From Multivorans sp965232105 (GTDB lineage: Bacteria > Acidobacteriota > Thermoanaerobaculia > Multivoradales > Multivoraceae), in assembly GCA_965232105.1 (NCBI GenBank), contig OZ246956.1, forward strand, positions 2,542,001-2,606,000: DNA of 64,000 bases. Direction: 5' to 3'. Under the pieces are notes generated by a model. It did no database searches, was not told the origin of the DNA, and was given only the letters and a program-made list of their open reading frames with translations. Position numbers and translations under genes: made by a program. This document shows positions 1 to 7,436 of this stretch, piece after piece; position 1 is the stretch's first letter, and every line of letters starts with the position of its first letter.

Positions 1-137
1 TCTGTACCGGACCCGGCTCCCGGAGATGGGTGCCGGGCCGTTGACACCATTGAGGCACTCACTGCGCACCGGAGGCCGTCCAGTATAGTGTTTCGTGTGC
101 TGGCACTGACGCCGAGCGCTACGCTGGAGACGGAAGG

Positions 138-281
138 ATGACGACCGTAGACCCCCCGGCGATCACGGACGACTGGATCGCCTGCGGCATGGCGGAAGCG
201 TTGCCGCAACGTCGGCAGGACGGATGCCGAGTGCGCCGGACAGTGAAATCCGCGTACCGCGACCTCGAGGCCGGACGATGA
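138..281 (+). CDS. 47-aa hypothetical protein, coupled to the next gene
   Basis: A short reading frame beginning ATG after a purine-rich ggaagg stretch and encoding MTTVDPPAITDDWIACGM... with a basic C-terminal half. Its TGA stop (279-281) overlaps the ATG (278-280) of the DUF1640-like gene in an ATGA arrangement, which suggests translational coupling. No domain is recognised. It could be a real small protein or a leader peptide controlling the downstream gene. The evidence is position, start context and coupling only. Confidence 0.4.
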   Translation: MTTVDPPAITDDWIACGMAEALPQRRQDGCRVRRTVKSAYRDLEAGR

Positions 282-523
282 GCGCTACGGACACGCTGCG
301 CACGACCCGGACGCTGACCGAGGCCGGAGTCCCTGACCGGCAGGCCGACGCCCATGCACGAGCCATCGACGAAGCGGTAGACGAAGCAACGGGCGACCTC
401 GTTACCCGCGAGTACCTGCGGGCCGAACTGGCAACGATGCGCGATCAATTGACTTGGCGACTGCTTGGCGGCATCGGAGCGCTGCTCGCGCTATTCCGCC
501 TGTCCGAGTGGATGTTCCGCTAG
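278..523 (+). CDS. DUF1640-like small coiled-coil membrane protein
   Basis: An 81-aa protein starting MSATDTLRTTRTL. The N-terminal half is helical and polar, with 'EAGVPDRQADAHARAI' typical of bacterial DUF1640/CCDC90-like proteins. A short charged coiled-coil segment follows (residues about 40-57), then one C-terminal membrane helix (about 58-78, 'WRLLGGIGALLALFRL'). Members of this family are anchored by the C-terminal helix and their function in bacteria is unknown. An in-frame upstream start at 224 exists, but 278 gives the family-like N-terminus and overlaps the preceding small ORF. The end overlaps the convergent vapC gene by 4 bp. Confidence 0.65.
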   Translation: MSATDTLRTTRTLTEAGVPDRQADAHARAIDEAVDEATGDLVTREYLRAELATMRDQLTWRLLGGIGALLALFRLSEWMFR

Positions 524-933
524 CCAAGACGGCCGCGGGGCCTTGGTGGCGGATTGACGATGGTGACGCCTTGGATGCTGCGGCCGGCTTGGAGGTCTTC
601 CGTCAACAACGTGTCGCACTTCGCTTCGAGCGCGGAGGCCACGATCAGCGAGTCGTAGAAGCTGAAACCGTGCTGCTTCGCCACGTCGACGGCGGCCTCG
701 TGCGTCTCGATGCTGAGCGGCCGGATCGGGTCGAGAGTGATCCGTACGTCGGCAACCGCTTCCGCAATCTCGTCCCAGTCGCGCTTGAACTTGCGGCGGA
801 GAACGGCGACGAACTCGTTGAGCACCTGCACGTTGATGACGCCGCCCGCAAGGAGGGCCTGCCGTGCCGCCGCGCTCCTGGGGTCCGACGTCTGGGCGTA
901 GACGAGCAGATTCGTGTTGAGGAAGGGCCTCAC
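520..933 (-). CDS. vapC: VapC-type PIN-domain toxin, copy 1, with first catalytic Asp replaced by Asn
   Basis: A 137-aa PIN-domain protein that is nearly identical to the copy at 3362-3769. PIN ribonucleases cut RNA with a cluster of acidic residues, the first of which lies in an 'FLDTN' motif. This copy reads 'MRPFLNTNLL' (codon AAC), so the metal-binding Asp is Asn, while copy 2 has the normal Asp. The other motifs are kept: 'LNEF', 'FYDSLIVASAL' and 'LLTEDL'. The start is GTG, 8 bp after the vapB stop. The protein may be catalytically dead or weakened while still able to bind antitoxin. Confidence 0.85.
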   Translation of the reverse strand: MRPFLNTNLLVYAQTSDPRSAAARQALLAGGVINVQVLNEFVAVLRRKFKRDWDEIAEAVADVRITLDPIRPLSIETHEAAVDVAKQHGFSFYDSLIVASALEAKCDTLLTEDLQAGRSIQGVTIVNPPPRPRGRLG

Positions 934-941
934 CGCGCCCG

Positions 942-1172
942 CTATCTCTCGTGCGCCGCGTTTTGGTCGAAGACGTATCCGTCCGGCAGCGCCCAGGCCC
1001 GTCGCTGCATCCGTTCGACGGCTCGCTGCCGACGCAGGTCCCTCCCAACGACCGACTCTCCCGGCGCGCTGCTCACGACCTGGACCTCGTCGCCGATCTC
1101 AAGGCCAAGGTCTTCGACGAGTGCCTTGGGGAGGCGGACGGCCAGACTGTTACCCCACTTGGCGACGCGCAT
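942..1172 (-). CDS. vapB: AbrB/MazE-type antitoxin, copy 1
   Basis: A 76-aa antitoxin of the SpoVT/AbrB fold starting 'MRVAKWGNSLAVRLPKALV', the swapped-hairpin DNA-binding domain. A C-terminal tail ending 'ALPDGYVFDQNAAHER' probably wraps the PIN toxin. It precedes vapC on the same strand with an 8-bp gap. The ATG at 1172 is chosen because the homologous copy at 3778-4008 shows the same N-terminus. Antitoxins of this type usually repress their own promoter, and an inverted repeat lies just upstream (1199-1217). Confidence 0.85.
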   Translation of the reverse strand: MRVAKWGNSLAVRLPKALVEDLGLEIGDEVQVVSSAPGESVVGRDLRRQRAVERMQRRAWALPDGYVFDQNAAHER

Positions 1173-1198
1173 GATCGACCTCCCGACGATAGCCAATG

Positions 1199-1217
1199 GC
1201 CGTGTGTGTATCACGGC
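1199..1217. promoter_or_regulatory. Candidate VapB operator
   Basis: Inverted repeat GCCGTG-N7-CACGGC about 27 bp upstream of the vapB start (1172). Its position and symmetry suit autoregulation by an AbrB-fold antitoxin. The corresponding region of the second copy (around 4038) keeps only a degenerate version, GCGTG-tacat-CACGGC. Confidence 0.3.
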
Positions 1218-1441
1218 TGCGGCCCGAGGAGAACCGGCGGCTCACCAGTTCCACGCAGACAGCAGTGCTACGCCGCAGCACGGCGATGAAGCTGCAGGTG
1301 CACACCGGTCCAGCGCTTCCTGGACGGGCGCGGGCACAATCTCCACACGGCAGGATCGGCGATTGGACCCGATGCCCAGGTCGCGCCGTTCAGCATTGCC
1401 TCTCGTTGACCGGCGTTGCCTGCACACCGCTTCGAACCGGT

Positions 1442-2251
1442 TCAGGATTCGTCTTGGCGGGCGTTGGGCAGGACTCGTCGCAGGGCGTCGCAGATCTTCC
1501 GCAGGGTGACGAACTCTTCCCGGTGTTCCTGGTTCAGGTCGGCGCTGTTCGGGTTGGCGGGGTCGGCGAGAAGAAGAGCGGCTTCGCGAATCGCGTCGCC
1601 GGCCGCTTTGAGGAGCCCGGATGCATCCATTCGTGCGATGGCGGCCCTGAGAGTACCCGCCGCCTTGACTTCGCCGAAGTCGTCCAACCAAGCGACCTGT
1701 TCCAGCAAGTCCTTGGCGCCGAAGAGGGTGTCGGTTGCAGATTCCAGTAGCCGACCGGCCCCTTCAAGAGCGTGTTCGCTCGCGTTTCTGACGGGGAGCC
1801 GGGAACGGAGGACCTGGTGGGCCTCAACCAGGTTGCATCCCTGGTCATCCTCGGCGTAGTAGATGGTGCTCAGGACCTCCCGGTACGCTTGCTCGCCGCC
1901 CAGTTGCGCCGCGCGTAGAGCCGCTGCCGCAGCGTGCAGCGTATCGGCTGTTTCCCGCAGGGCTGCGAGCGGGTCGTTCTTAACGGAGGAGCCAAGCTCG
2001 GGCGGTGCGGAGTCGCGGAGGTCTTCGGGCTCAACGGGCTCGGCCGGGCCGGTCGCTCGCACCACGGTTATCCGTCTCGCTTCCTCGATGGCGACAATCT
2101 TCGCCGTCCAGTTGCGCCTCCGGCGTGTTCGGACCTTGACCGTGTCGCCGGGCTGCGGCGTCGGGGCGCCGGGAAGGCGCTGGATGAGGACGCCCCACCC
2201 GCCGTCAGGCAGGCGGGTCGGCCGTCCGTCCCAATGCGGTCTGTCTCTCAC
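1442..2251 (-). CDS. Hypothetical protein, 269 aa
   Basis: No family is recognised. The N-terminal 70 residues ('GWGVLIQRLPGAPTPQPGDTVKVRTRRRRNWTAKIV') look like a small basic beta-barrel, possibly an SH3- or KOW-like nucleic-acid or peptide binding fold. The rest is Ala/Leu-rich and predicted helical, with 'TIYYAEDDQGCNLVEAH' in the middle. There is no signal peptide or membrane segment. The start is GTG. The gene lies between the two vapBC copies, which marks it as accessory. Confidence 0.5.
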   Translation of the reverse strand: MRDRPHWDGRPTRLPDGGWGVLIQRLPGAPTPQPGDTVKVRTRRRRNWTAKIVAIEEARRITVVRATGPAEPVEPEDLRDSAPPELGSSVKNDPLAALRETADTLHAAAAALRAAQLGGEQAYREVLSTIYYAEDDQGCNLVEAHQVLRSRLPVRNASEHALEGAGRLLESATDTLFGAKDLLEQVAWLDDFGEVKAAGTLRAAIARMDASGLLKAAGDAIREAALLLADPANPNSADLNQEHREEFVTLRKICDALRRVLPNARQDES

Positions 2252-2414
2252 CCCGTTCGTGCCGCCGAATCCTTCGGCAGCGTGCGCCGGCGGATCCTCC
2301 GATCACTCACTCCAGGTCGGACTGGCGCAGTCGGTTCGTCGGGGCCGGGCGGCAGCACGGCGGAACTCATGCAGGCCGGCTGGTGGCGCAAAGCGCGAAA
2401 GGCGAACCGGCTGT

Positions 2415-3047
2415 TCACCGGTAGTACTTCTCGGGAATGCTGCCGTCCGCGTTCCATGCGTCGCGCAATGACAGCGTCGTTCCCCACCCGAGGATCGCGC
2501 AAGTCGAATCCTCCCGGTTCATTGGTCGGGCGCAATGCATGAGTCGCTCGGTACCCTGAACCTCGAACTCCCGCGCATTGCCGGTCAAGATCCACCATCC
2601 GTCACCCGGCCCCGGATCTGTGGGCGTCGAGTCGTTAGGGAAGATGACCGTGCGCGTCAGCAGATCCGACATGATAGCGACGTCCATCCACCAGTGACCG
2701 TTCTCGGTCCGGCCATCGAGCACCTTCACCAGTGCTTCGACGTTGTCAGAACTGAACAGCCAGTAAGCCAGCGTTGAGTCCGTGTGCCACCAGTGGTCAG
2801 TCGCCCCCGCGCCTTTGCCGTAGTGCCACGCGGCACTGCCTGGCGAAAAGACCGTAGTGAAGCCGACGGAGAACCTGCGCCCCTGCAGGCAGTGGGCGTA
2901 GCCGTGCTTGGTCGATGCGCCGTCGTCGGCTGCGCATGTGATGCCCGGCTCTTCTCGGATTCGAATGTCCTGAGCGACAAGCGGAGCCAGTGTCGAAAGC
3001 GCGACGACAGCACATAGCGCCTGAGTGACTGCGGTGTGACCCTTCAT
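2415..3047 (-). CDS. Secreted protein with 'VKVLDGR' module, 210 aa
   Basis: Residues 1-25 form a signal peptide ending 'LAPLVAQ'. The mature part is rich in Trp and Cys. Residues about 53-135 run 'CLQGRRFSVGF ... SSDNVEALVKVLDGR ... GHWWMDVAIMSDLLTRTVI', which parallels the two C-terminal modules of the serine hydrolase at 40314-42797 ('C-L-x-G-R-F-x-V' followed by 'FFSPENVELVFKLLDGR...HHWVYYGALSDVEYWLTV'). It is therefore probably an exported beta-rich domain of unknown function. No catalytic motif is visible. Confidence 0.55.
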   Translation of the reverse strand: MKGHTAVTQALCAVVALSTLAPLVAQDIRIREEPGITCAADDGASTKHGYAHCLQGRRFSVGFTTVFSPGSAAWHYGKGAGATDHWWHTDSTLAYWLFSSDNVEALVKVLDGRTENGHWWMDVAIMSDLLTRTVIFPNDSTPTDPGPGDGWWILTGNAREFEVQGTERLMHCARPMNREDSTCAILGWGTTLSLRDAWNADGSIPEKYYR

Positions 3048-3361
3048 GTTGGCCCTTTCTGGAGGAGGCCGGGATCAGAATGGTGCCGAGGGGTGTAGCT
3101 CCCAATTTGCTCACGGCGAGCTTGCTCCCTTGACGCACGGGCAAGAGTATCTTGCCCAAGCCCAAGCTATTTCAATCCGAGAGCGGTTCGACTCCGAGAC
3201 TGCGGCTCTTGCGCTACGAGCGAAACCCGGCAGGAACGCGCGACAGTCGGAGTGTCCTCAAGTCCTGTGTGCCAGCTAGGCCCTAGCTTGGAAAATGGCG
3301 GGCGCGAGCGGTGGAGGGCAGACCGCGTCGGTCGTCTATCACTCATCCCGTCGTCCCCGGA
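3048..3361. other. Intergenic region with perfect 8-bp inverted repeat
   Basis: No credible gene is present. Positions 3139-3157 form GGGCAAGA-GTA-TCTTGCCC, a perfect inverted repeat about 90 bp upstream of the secreted-protein start at 3047. It could be an operator or a short stem-loop, and there is no U-tract to make it a clear terminator. Nothing else is recognised. Confidence 0.4.
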
Positions 3362-3769
3362 TCAGCCGCCGCGGGGACTTGGCAGCGGATTGAGGATGGT
3401 GAGGCCGTGGACGCTCTGGCCTGCCTGGAGGTCTTCCGTCAACAAGGTGTCACACTTCGCTTCGAGCGCGGAGGCCACGATCAGGGAGTCGTAGAAGCTG
3501 AAACCGTGCTGCCTCGCCAGATCGACGGCGGTCTCGTGCGTCTCGATGCTGATCGGCCGGACAGGGTCGAGGGTGATCCGTACGTCGGCCACCGCTTCCG
3601 CAATCTCGTCCCAGTCGCGCTTGAACTTGCGGCGGAGAACGGCGACGAACTCGTTGAGCACCTGCATGCTGATGACGCCGCCGGCAAGGATGGCGTGCCG
3701 TGCCGCCGCGCCCCTGGGGTTCGAGGTCTGGGCGTAGATGAGCAGATTCGTGTCGAGAAAGGGCCTCAC
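3362..3769 (-). CDS. vapC: VapC-type PIN-domain toxin, copy 2, intact catalytic motif
   Basis: A 135-aa PIN-domain ribonuclease with the full acidic set: 'RPFLDTNLLIYAQ' (first Asp), 'LNEF' (Glu), 'FYDSLIVASALEAKCDTLLTEDL' (distal Asp/Glu). The GTG start at 3769 matches the start of copy 1. An in-frame extension upstream exists but would overlap vapB. The gene is the second of a two-gene operon with vapB. It is the probable active toxin of the duplicated pair. Confidence 0.87.
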   Translation of the reverse strand: MRPFLDTNLLIYAQTSNPRGAAARHAILAGGVISMQVLNEFVAVLRRKFKRDWDEIAEAVADVRITLDPVRPISIETHETAVDLARQHGFSFYDSLIVASALEAKCDTLLTEDLQAGQSVHGLTILNPLPSPRGG

Positions 3770-3777
3770 CGCGCCCG

Positions 3778-4008
3778 CTATCTCTCGTTCGCCGCGTTTC
3801 GGTCGAAGACGTATCCGTCCGGCAGCGCCCACGCCCGCCGTCGCATCCGTTCGACGGCTCGCTGCCGACGCAGGTCTCTCCCGACGACCAGCTCTCCCGG
3901 CGCCTTGGCCACGACCTGGACCTCGTTGCCTGCCTTGAGATCAAGGTTGTCGACGAGCGCCTTGGGCAGGCGGACGGCCAGACTGTTGCCCCACTTGGCG
4001 ACGCGCAT
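3778..4008 (-). CDS. vapB: AbrB/MazE-type antitoxin, copy 2
   Basis: A 76-aa antitoxin with 'MRVAKWGNSLAVRLPKALV' at the start and 'ALPDGYVFDRNAANER' at the end. It differs from copy 1 mainly in residues 20-40 ('DNLDLKAGNEVQVVAKAPGEL' against 'EDLGLEIGDEVQVVSSAPGES'), between the DNA-binding fold and the toxin-binding tail. The ATG at 4008 is preceded by 'cggagatt', a usable ribosome binding site. It is followed by vapC after 8 bp. Cross-neutralisation with copy 1 is plausible because the tails are almost the same. Confidence 0.85.
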   Translation of the reverse strand: MRVAKWGNSLAVRLPKALVDNLDLKAGNEVQVVAKAPGELVVGRDLRRQRAVERMRRRAWALPDGYVFDRNAANER

Positions 4009-4465
4009 GATCAATCTCCGATGATATCCATGCAGGGTGCGTGTACATCACGGCCGCTCGCGACTCGTCCAAGAAGACCCCATGCGATCACCATGGTCGG
4101 TCGCCAGGCGAACCGTCGGCCGCTCGCTGACCAGAGCAGCGGGCGTGAAGGGGCGTTCCCGCCCAAGGGCGCGACGATGCTGCTCAACGCTCTGTCCCAG
4201 CGTCAGCGCCTGCATGGCGACGAGAACTCGGTACTAGCCGGCTCTCTCGGCACCGACGTCCAGCCCGGTCGGGCCAGGAGGGGTCCGCTCCCAGGTGCCT
4301 CTGAACGAGCGACGCTCGACGACCTTCCAGGAACCACCGCCCAACCGGAGCGAGTGAAGCGGAGTGAGCGCCATCCCCTCCCATCTCCTCTCAAGCGCTC
4401 ACGTCACCTGGGAGCGGACCCCTCCTGGCCCAAGACGGGCGGGTGCGTCCGACGCCGTCGCGCGC
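4009..4465. other. 457-bp non-coding region with long inverted repeat
   Basis: This region lies between the vapB start and the symporter stop, both on the minus strand. Short reading frames exist in several frames, but none has family-like sequence. The notable element is the perfect 27-bp inverted repeat described at 4271-4431. The part next to vapB (4009-4045) is the degenerate counterpart of the copy A promoter region. Confidence 0.5.
4271..4431. repeat. Perfect 27-bp inverted repeat, 107-bp spacer
   Basis: The left arm (4271-4297) and right arm (4405-4431) are exact reverse complements over 27 bp (left arm begins gggccaggaggggtccgctc). The whole unit is 161 bp and sits 35 bp past the stop of the symporter gene. 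It could be a miniature inverted-repeat element, a dispersed palindromic repeat, or a long RNA hairpin at the 3' end of the symporter transcript. No target-site duplication is obvious. Confidence 0.75.
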
Positions 4466-6166
4466 TTACGAGGACTCCGCCGCGCGCTCGCGGGGCAAGC
4501 GGATCTCGCTGACGAGCTGCTGCACTTCTTCGGGCGGCGGCTTCGTGAAGCGGCTCACCGTCAGCGCCAGGGCGAAGTTGATCAGCATGCCGACGGCGCC
4601 GATGCCCTCGGGGCTGATGCCGAACAGCCAGTCCTCCGCCGTCGCTTCCGGGCGAATCAGGCGGAAGTAGACGATGTACGAGCCGGTGAACAGGATGCCC
4701 GTGCTCATGCCGGCGATCGCGCCTTCCTTCGTCGTGCTGCGGGTGAAGATGCCGAGCACCAGGACGGGGAAGAAGCTGGACGCGGCCAAGCCGAAGGCGA
4801 AGGCGACCACCTGGGCGACGAAGCCGGGCGGCGAGATGCCGAAGTAGGCGGCGATGATCACCGCGACGGACGCGGTGCCGCGCGCCAGCAGGAGTTCCCT
4901 GCGCGAGCTCATGTCCTTCCACAGGATCGACTTTCCAATGTCGTGAGAGATCGCCGATGCAATGACGAGCAGGAGACCGGCGGCCGTCGATAGCGCCGCG
5001 GCGAGTCCGCCGGCGGCAACCAGGGCGACGACCCAGGCCGGCAGTTCGGCGATCTCCGGGTTTGCAAGGACCATGATGTCCTGGTCCACCGTCAACTCGT
5101 TCGCACCGCCTCTCATGTCGATGATGCCGTCGCCGTCCTGGTCCTCGAAATCGATCAGGCCGGTCGTCTCCCAGCTCCTGAACCACTCCGGCACCTCGCT
5201 GTAGCTCGTGTTGTGGAGCGTAGAGATCAGGTTGACGCGGGCAAACGCGGCGACCGCCGGCGCCGTGGTGTAGAGGAGGCCGATGAAGACCAGCGCCCAC
5301 AGCGCGCTCCAGCGGGCGGCGCGGGCGCTGCGCACCGTGTAGAAGCGGACCAGGACGTGGGGGAGGCCGGCGGTGCCGACCATCAGCGCCAGCGTGATCG
5401 CGGTCACGTCGATCATGCTCTTCTTGCCCGGCACGAAGGCGGCGGTGTACTCCGGCAGCCTGAGTTCCCGGTGCAGCGCGTCCAGCGCCTCAAGCAGAAA
5501 GACGCCTGCCTGCTGGCCTTCCTGGACCGTGCCGCCGAACCCGAGCTGCGGAATCGGATTCCCGGTGATCTTCCAGGAAATGGCCGCGGCCGGTATGAGA
5601 AAGGCGACGATCAGGACGCAGTACTGGGCGACCTGGGTATAGGTGATCCCCCTCATGCCGCCGAGCACCGCGTAGAAGAAGACGATCACGACGCCGATCA
5701 CGACGCCCCAGTGGACCTCGACCTCCAGGAACCGCGAGAAGACGACCCCGACGCCGCGCATCTGGCCGGCGATGTAGGTGAAGGAGACGAAGATCGTGCA
5801 GCCGGCGGCCACCAGCCGGGCGGCGTCCGAGTAGTAGCGGTCGCCGACGAATTCGGAGGTCGTGAACTTGCCGTACTTGCGGAGATACGGGGCGAGCAGG
5901 AGCGCCAGCAGGACGTAGCCGCCCGTCCAGCCCATCAGGTAGATGGTGCCGGTGTAGCCCATGAAGGAGATGAGCCCCGCCATCGAGATGAAGGAGGCCG
6001 CACTCATCCAGTCGGCGCCGGTCGCCATGCCGTTGGCCAGGGCCGGCACGCCGCGGCCGGCGACGTAGAAGCCCGATGTCGTCTTGACGCGGCTCCACCA
6101 GGCGATGCCTACGTACAGCGCGAAAGTCGCTGTGACGATTACGTAGGTCCAGGCCTGAACTGTCAT
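4466..6166 (-). CDS. Sodium:solute symporter (SSS family, acetate-permease-like large subunit)
   Basis: A 566-aa inner-membrane protein with about 13 hydrophobic helices. It starts 'MTVQAWTYVIVTATFALYVG', has the sodium/substrate region 'ATGADWMSAASFISMAGLISF' (about 47-67) and the SSS signature region 'VLGGMRGITYTQVAQY' (about 168-183). A soluble loop at about 335-375 carries Asp-rich 'DFEDQDGDGIIDMRG'. The family couples Na+ entry to uptake of small carboxylates such as acetate or lactate. The DUF4212 small subunit lies 57 bp upstream on the same strand, an arrangement known for two-subunit symporters. The substrate cannot be fixed from sequence. Confidence 0.9.
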   Translation of the reverse strand: MTVQAWTYVIVTATFALYVGIAWWSRVKTTSGFYVAGRGVPALANGMATGADWMSAASFISMAGLISFMGYTGTIYLMGWTGGYVLLALLLAPYLRKYGKFTTSEFVGDRYYSDAARLVAAGCTIFVSFTYIAGQMRGVGVVFSRFLEVEVHWGVVIGVVIVFFYAVLGGMRGITYTQVAQYCVLIVAFLIPAAAISWKITGNPIPQLGFGGTVQEGQQAGVFLLEALDALHRELRLPEYTAAFVPGKKSMIDVTAITLALMVGTAGLPHVLVRFYTVRSARAARWSALWALVFIGLLYTTAPAVAAFARVNLISTLHNTSYSEVPEWFRSWETTGLIDFEDQDGDGIIDMRGGANELTVDQDIMVLANPEIAELPAWVVALVAAGGLAAALSTAAGLLLVIASAISHDIGKSILWKDMSSRRELLLARGTASVAVIIAAYFGISPPGFVAQVVAFAFGLAASSFFPVLVLGIFTRSTTKEGAIAGMSTGILFTGSYIVYFRLIRPEATAEDWLFGISPEGIGAVGMLINFALALTVSRFTKPPPEEVQQLVSEIRLPRERAAESS

Positions 6167-6223
6167 TCGCTACGGGCTGCCAGAAAGGTCGGCGGGAGTC
6201 GGAGTCGGCGGTTTGCGACCGGC

Positions 6224-6478
6224 TCAGTCGACCCCGAAGCGGCGGTCGAGGCGGTCCATGACCGCGGCGTAGACCAGGATCAGCACGACGAAGACGTAGA
6301 TCGATCCCTGGTGCGCGAACCAGAATCCGAGCGGGAAGCCGCCCACCCGGGCGTCGTTCAGCGGCTCGACGAGGAAGATACCCAGCACGTAGGAACAGAC
6401 GAACCAGACGGCGAGAAGGATCGCCATCAGCCGCAGGTTCGCTCGCCAGTAGGCGGACGGGTCGGGTTGATTGCTCAA
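6224..6478 (-). CDS. DUF4212 symporter small subunit
   Basis: An 84-aa protein with a short polar N-terminus ('SNQPDPSAYWRANLRLM') and two membrane helices ('AILLAVWFVCSYVLGIFLVEPL' and 'IYVFVVLILVYAAVMDRLDRRF'). This is the DUF4212 pattern of small partners of SSS transporters. No ATG lies in frame near the conserved N-terminus, so the TTG at 6478 is chosen. A longer frame upstream would run into the divergent acyltransferase gene and has no similarity. It is first in a two-gene operon with the symporter. Confidence 0.8.
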   Translation of the reverse strand: MSNQPDPSAYWRANLRLMAILLAVWFVCSYVLGIFLVEPLNDARVGGFPLGFWFAHQGSIYVFVVLILVYAAVMDRLDRRFGVD

Positions 6479-6511
6479 GAGCCGGCATAGTACACCTAGA
6501 CTCGCATCTCG

Positions 6512-7435
6512 ATGTCCGACCGCACGATGGGGACCTTTCTCTACGCCGCCTCGTGGCTGCTCCGCCTTCTGCCGACCGCCGCCTTCGGTCCGCTGGCGGG
6601 CCTGCTGGCCCATTGCCGCTGGATCACGCCGCGCGACGTGCGGTTGATGCGCCGCAACCTGGCGGTCGTTCTGGGATTGCCTCCGGGATCTCGGGAGGCG
6701 CGCGATCTGGAGTGGCGCTGCGTACGGCATCAGATCGTGGCGGCACTGGAGACGGTGCGGATCAGCTTCGACCGGGAGCGGCTCGACGTGCGAGCGATGG
6801 ACGGCTTCGACGATCTGCGGCGGCTGATGGCGGAGGCGGAGGCTTGCGGCCGCGGTCAGGTCCTGGTTACGGGCCACTTCGGCGCCTGGGAACTCCTGGC
6901 GCAGGGCACCGTGCGCGCTGCTGCCTTTCCCGTGTGCGCGGTCGCCAAGCCGGCGCGTTCCGCGGCAACCTCGCTCTTCGTCGAGCGGATGAGGGCGCGG
7001 GCCGGCGTGCGGGTCATCTGGAGCGGCCGGACCTCACTCCTTCGCGACATGCTGAGCTGCCTCAACCGGAAGGAGACCCTGATCATGGTTGTCGATCAGC
7101 GGCCCGATCAGCGGCGCGGGCCCGAGGTCGACTTCCTGGATCGGCGGACGGAGTTCGTTGGTGGCCCGGCCGCGCTGGCGGCCAAGCGGGACTGTCCCCT
7201 GGTCGCGGCGTTCTGCGTCCGGGAGGGCCCCTTCTCCTATCGGCTGGAGAGTGAGATCCTCCGATCTCCCGGCGGCACGCAGGACGCGGTCGAGCTGTCG
7301 CAGCGGATCGCCGGGGCGATTGAACGGAGGGTGCGGGCACAGCCCGAGCAGTGGATGTGGAACTACCGACGCTGGAACTACGAGCCCGAGGAACTGGCGG
7401 CGGCTGGTCTGGGCGAACTTTCCTCAAGGAGCTGA
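6512..7435 (+). CDS. LpxL/HtrB-type lysophospholipid/lipid A acyltransferase
   Basis: A 307-aa inner-membrane-associated acyltransferase. It has an N-terminal hydrophobic segment (7-33), the catalytic HX4E motif 'GHFGAWE' (His122, Glu127), a 'VDQRPDQRRG' substrate loop, and the C-terminal 'PEQWMWNYRRWNY' typical of the family. Members add a secondary acyl chain to lipid A precursors or related lipids, which supports a Gram-negative envelope. The stop is separated by 1 bp from the ATG of the next sulfatase gene, so the two are probably cotranscribed. Confidence 0.85.
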   Translation: MSDRTMGTFLYAASWLLRLLPTAAFGPLAGLLAHCRWITPRDVRLMRRNLAVVLGLPPGSREARDLEWRCVRHQIVAALETVRISFDRERLDVRAMDGFDDLRRLMAEAEACGRGQVLVTGHFGAWELLAQGTVRAAAFPVCAVAKPARSAATSLFVERMRARAGVRVIWSGRTSLLRDMLSCLNRKETLIMVVDQRPDQRRGPEVDFLDRRTEFVGGPAALAAKRDCPLVAAFCVREGPFSYRLESEILRSPGGTQDAVELSQRIAGAIERRVRAQPEQWMWNYRRWNYEPEELAAAGLGELSSRS

Positions 7436-7436
7436 G

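Larger units (their letters stand above)
520..1217. repeat. Duplicated vapBC segment, copy A
   Basis: Both genes and the upstream region match copy B (3362-4043) at nucleotide level over most of their length, with the same 8-bp intergenic gap and the same GTG toxin start. The copies are direct repeats about 2.8 kb apart, enclosing two genes of unknown function. Confidence 0.75.
3362..4043. repeat. Duplicated vapBC segment, copy B
   Basis: Direct repeat of 520-1217. Differences between the copies are scattered single-base changes, including the one that changes the catalytic Asp codon in copy A. No insertion-sequence ends are visible at either boundary. Confidence 0.75.

Noticed and set aside
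84..89. TATAGT as a -10 promoter element before the first gene
   Set aside because: No matching -35 lies at 16-18 bp. The TTGACA at 41-46 is too far away.
1173..1441. Possible gene between vapB copy 1 and the 269-aa gene
   Set aside because: Frames in this 269-bp stretch have no start context or domain-like sequence. It probably contains only the vapB promoter.
5213..6490. Long plus-strand frame opposite the symporter
   Set aside because: Residues are Gln/Asp/Arg-rich shadow sequence of a clear membrane protein on the other strand. High GC keeps antisense frames open.
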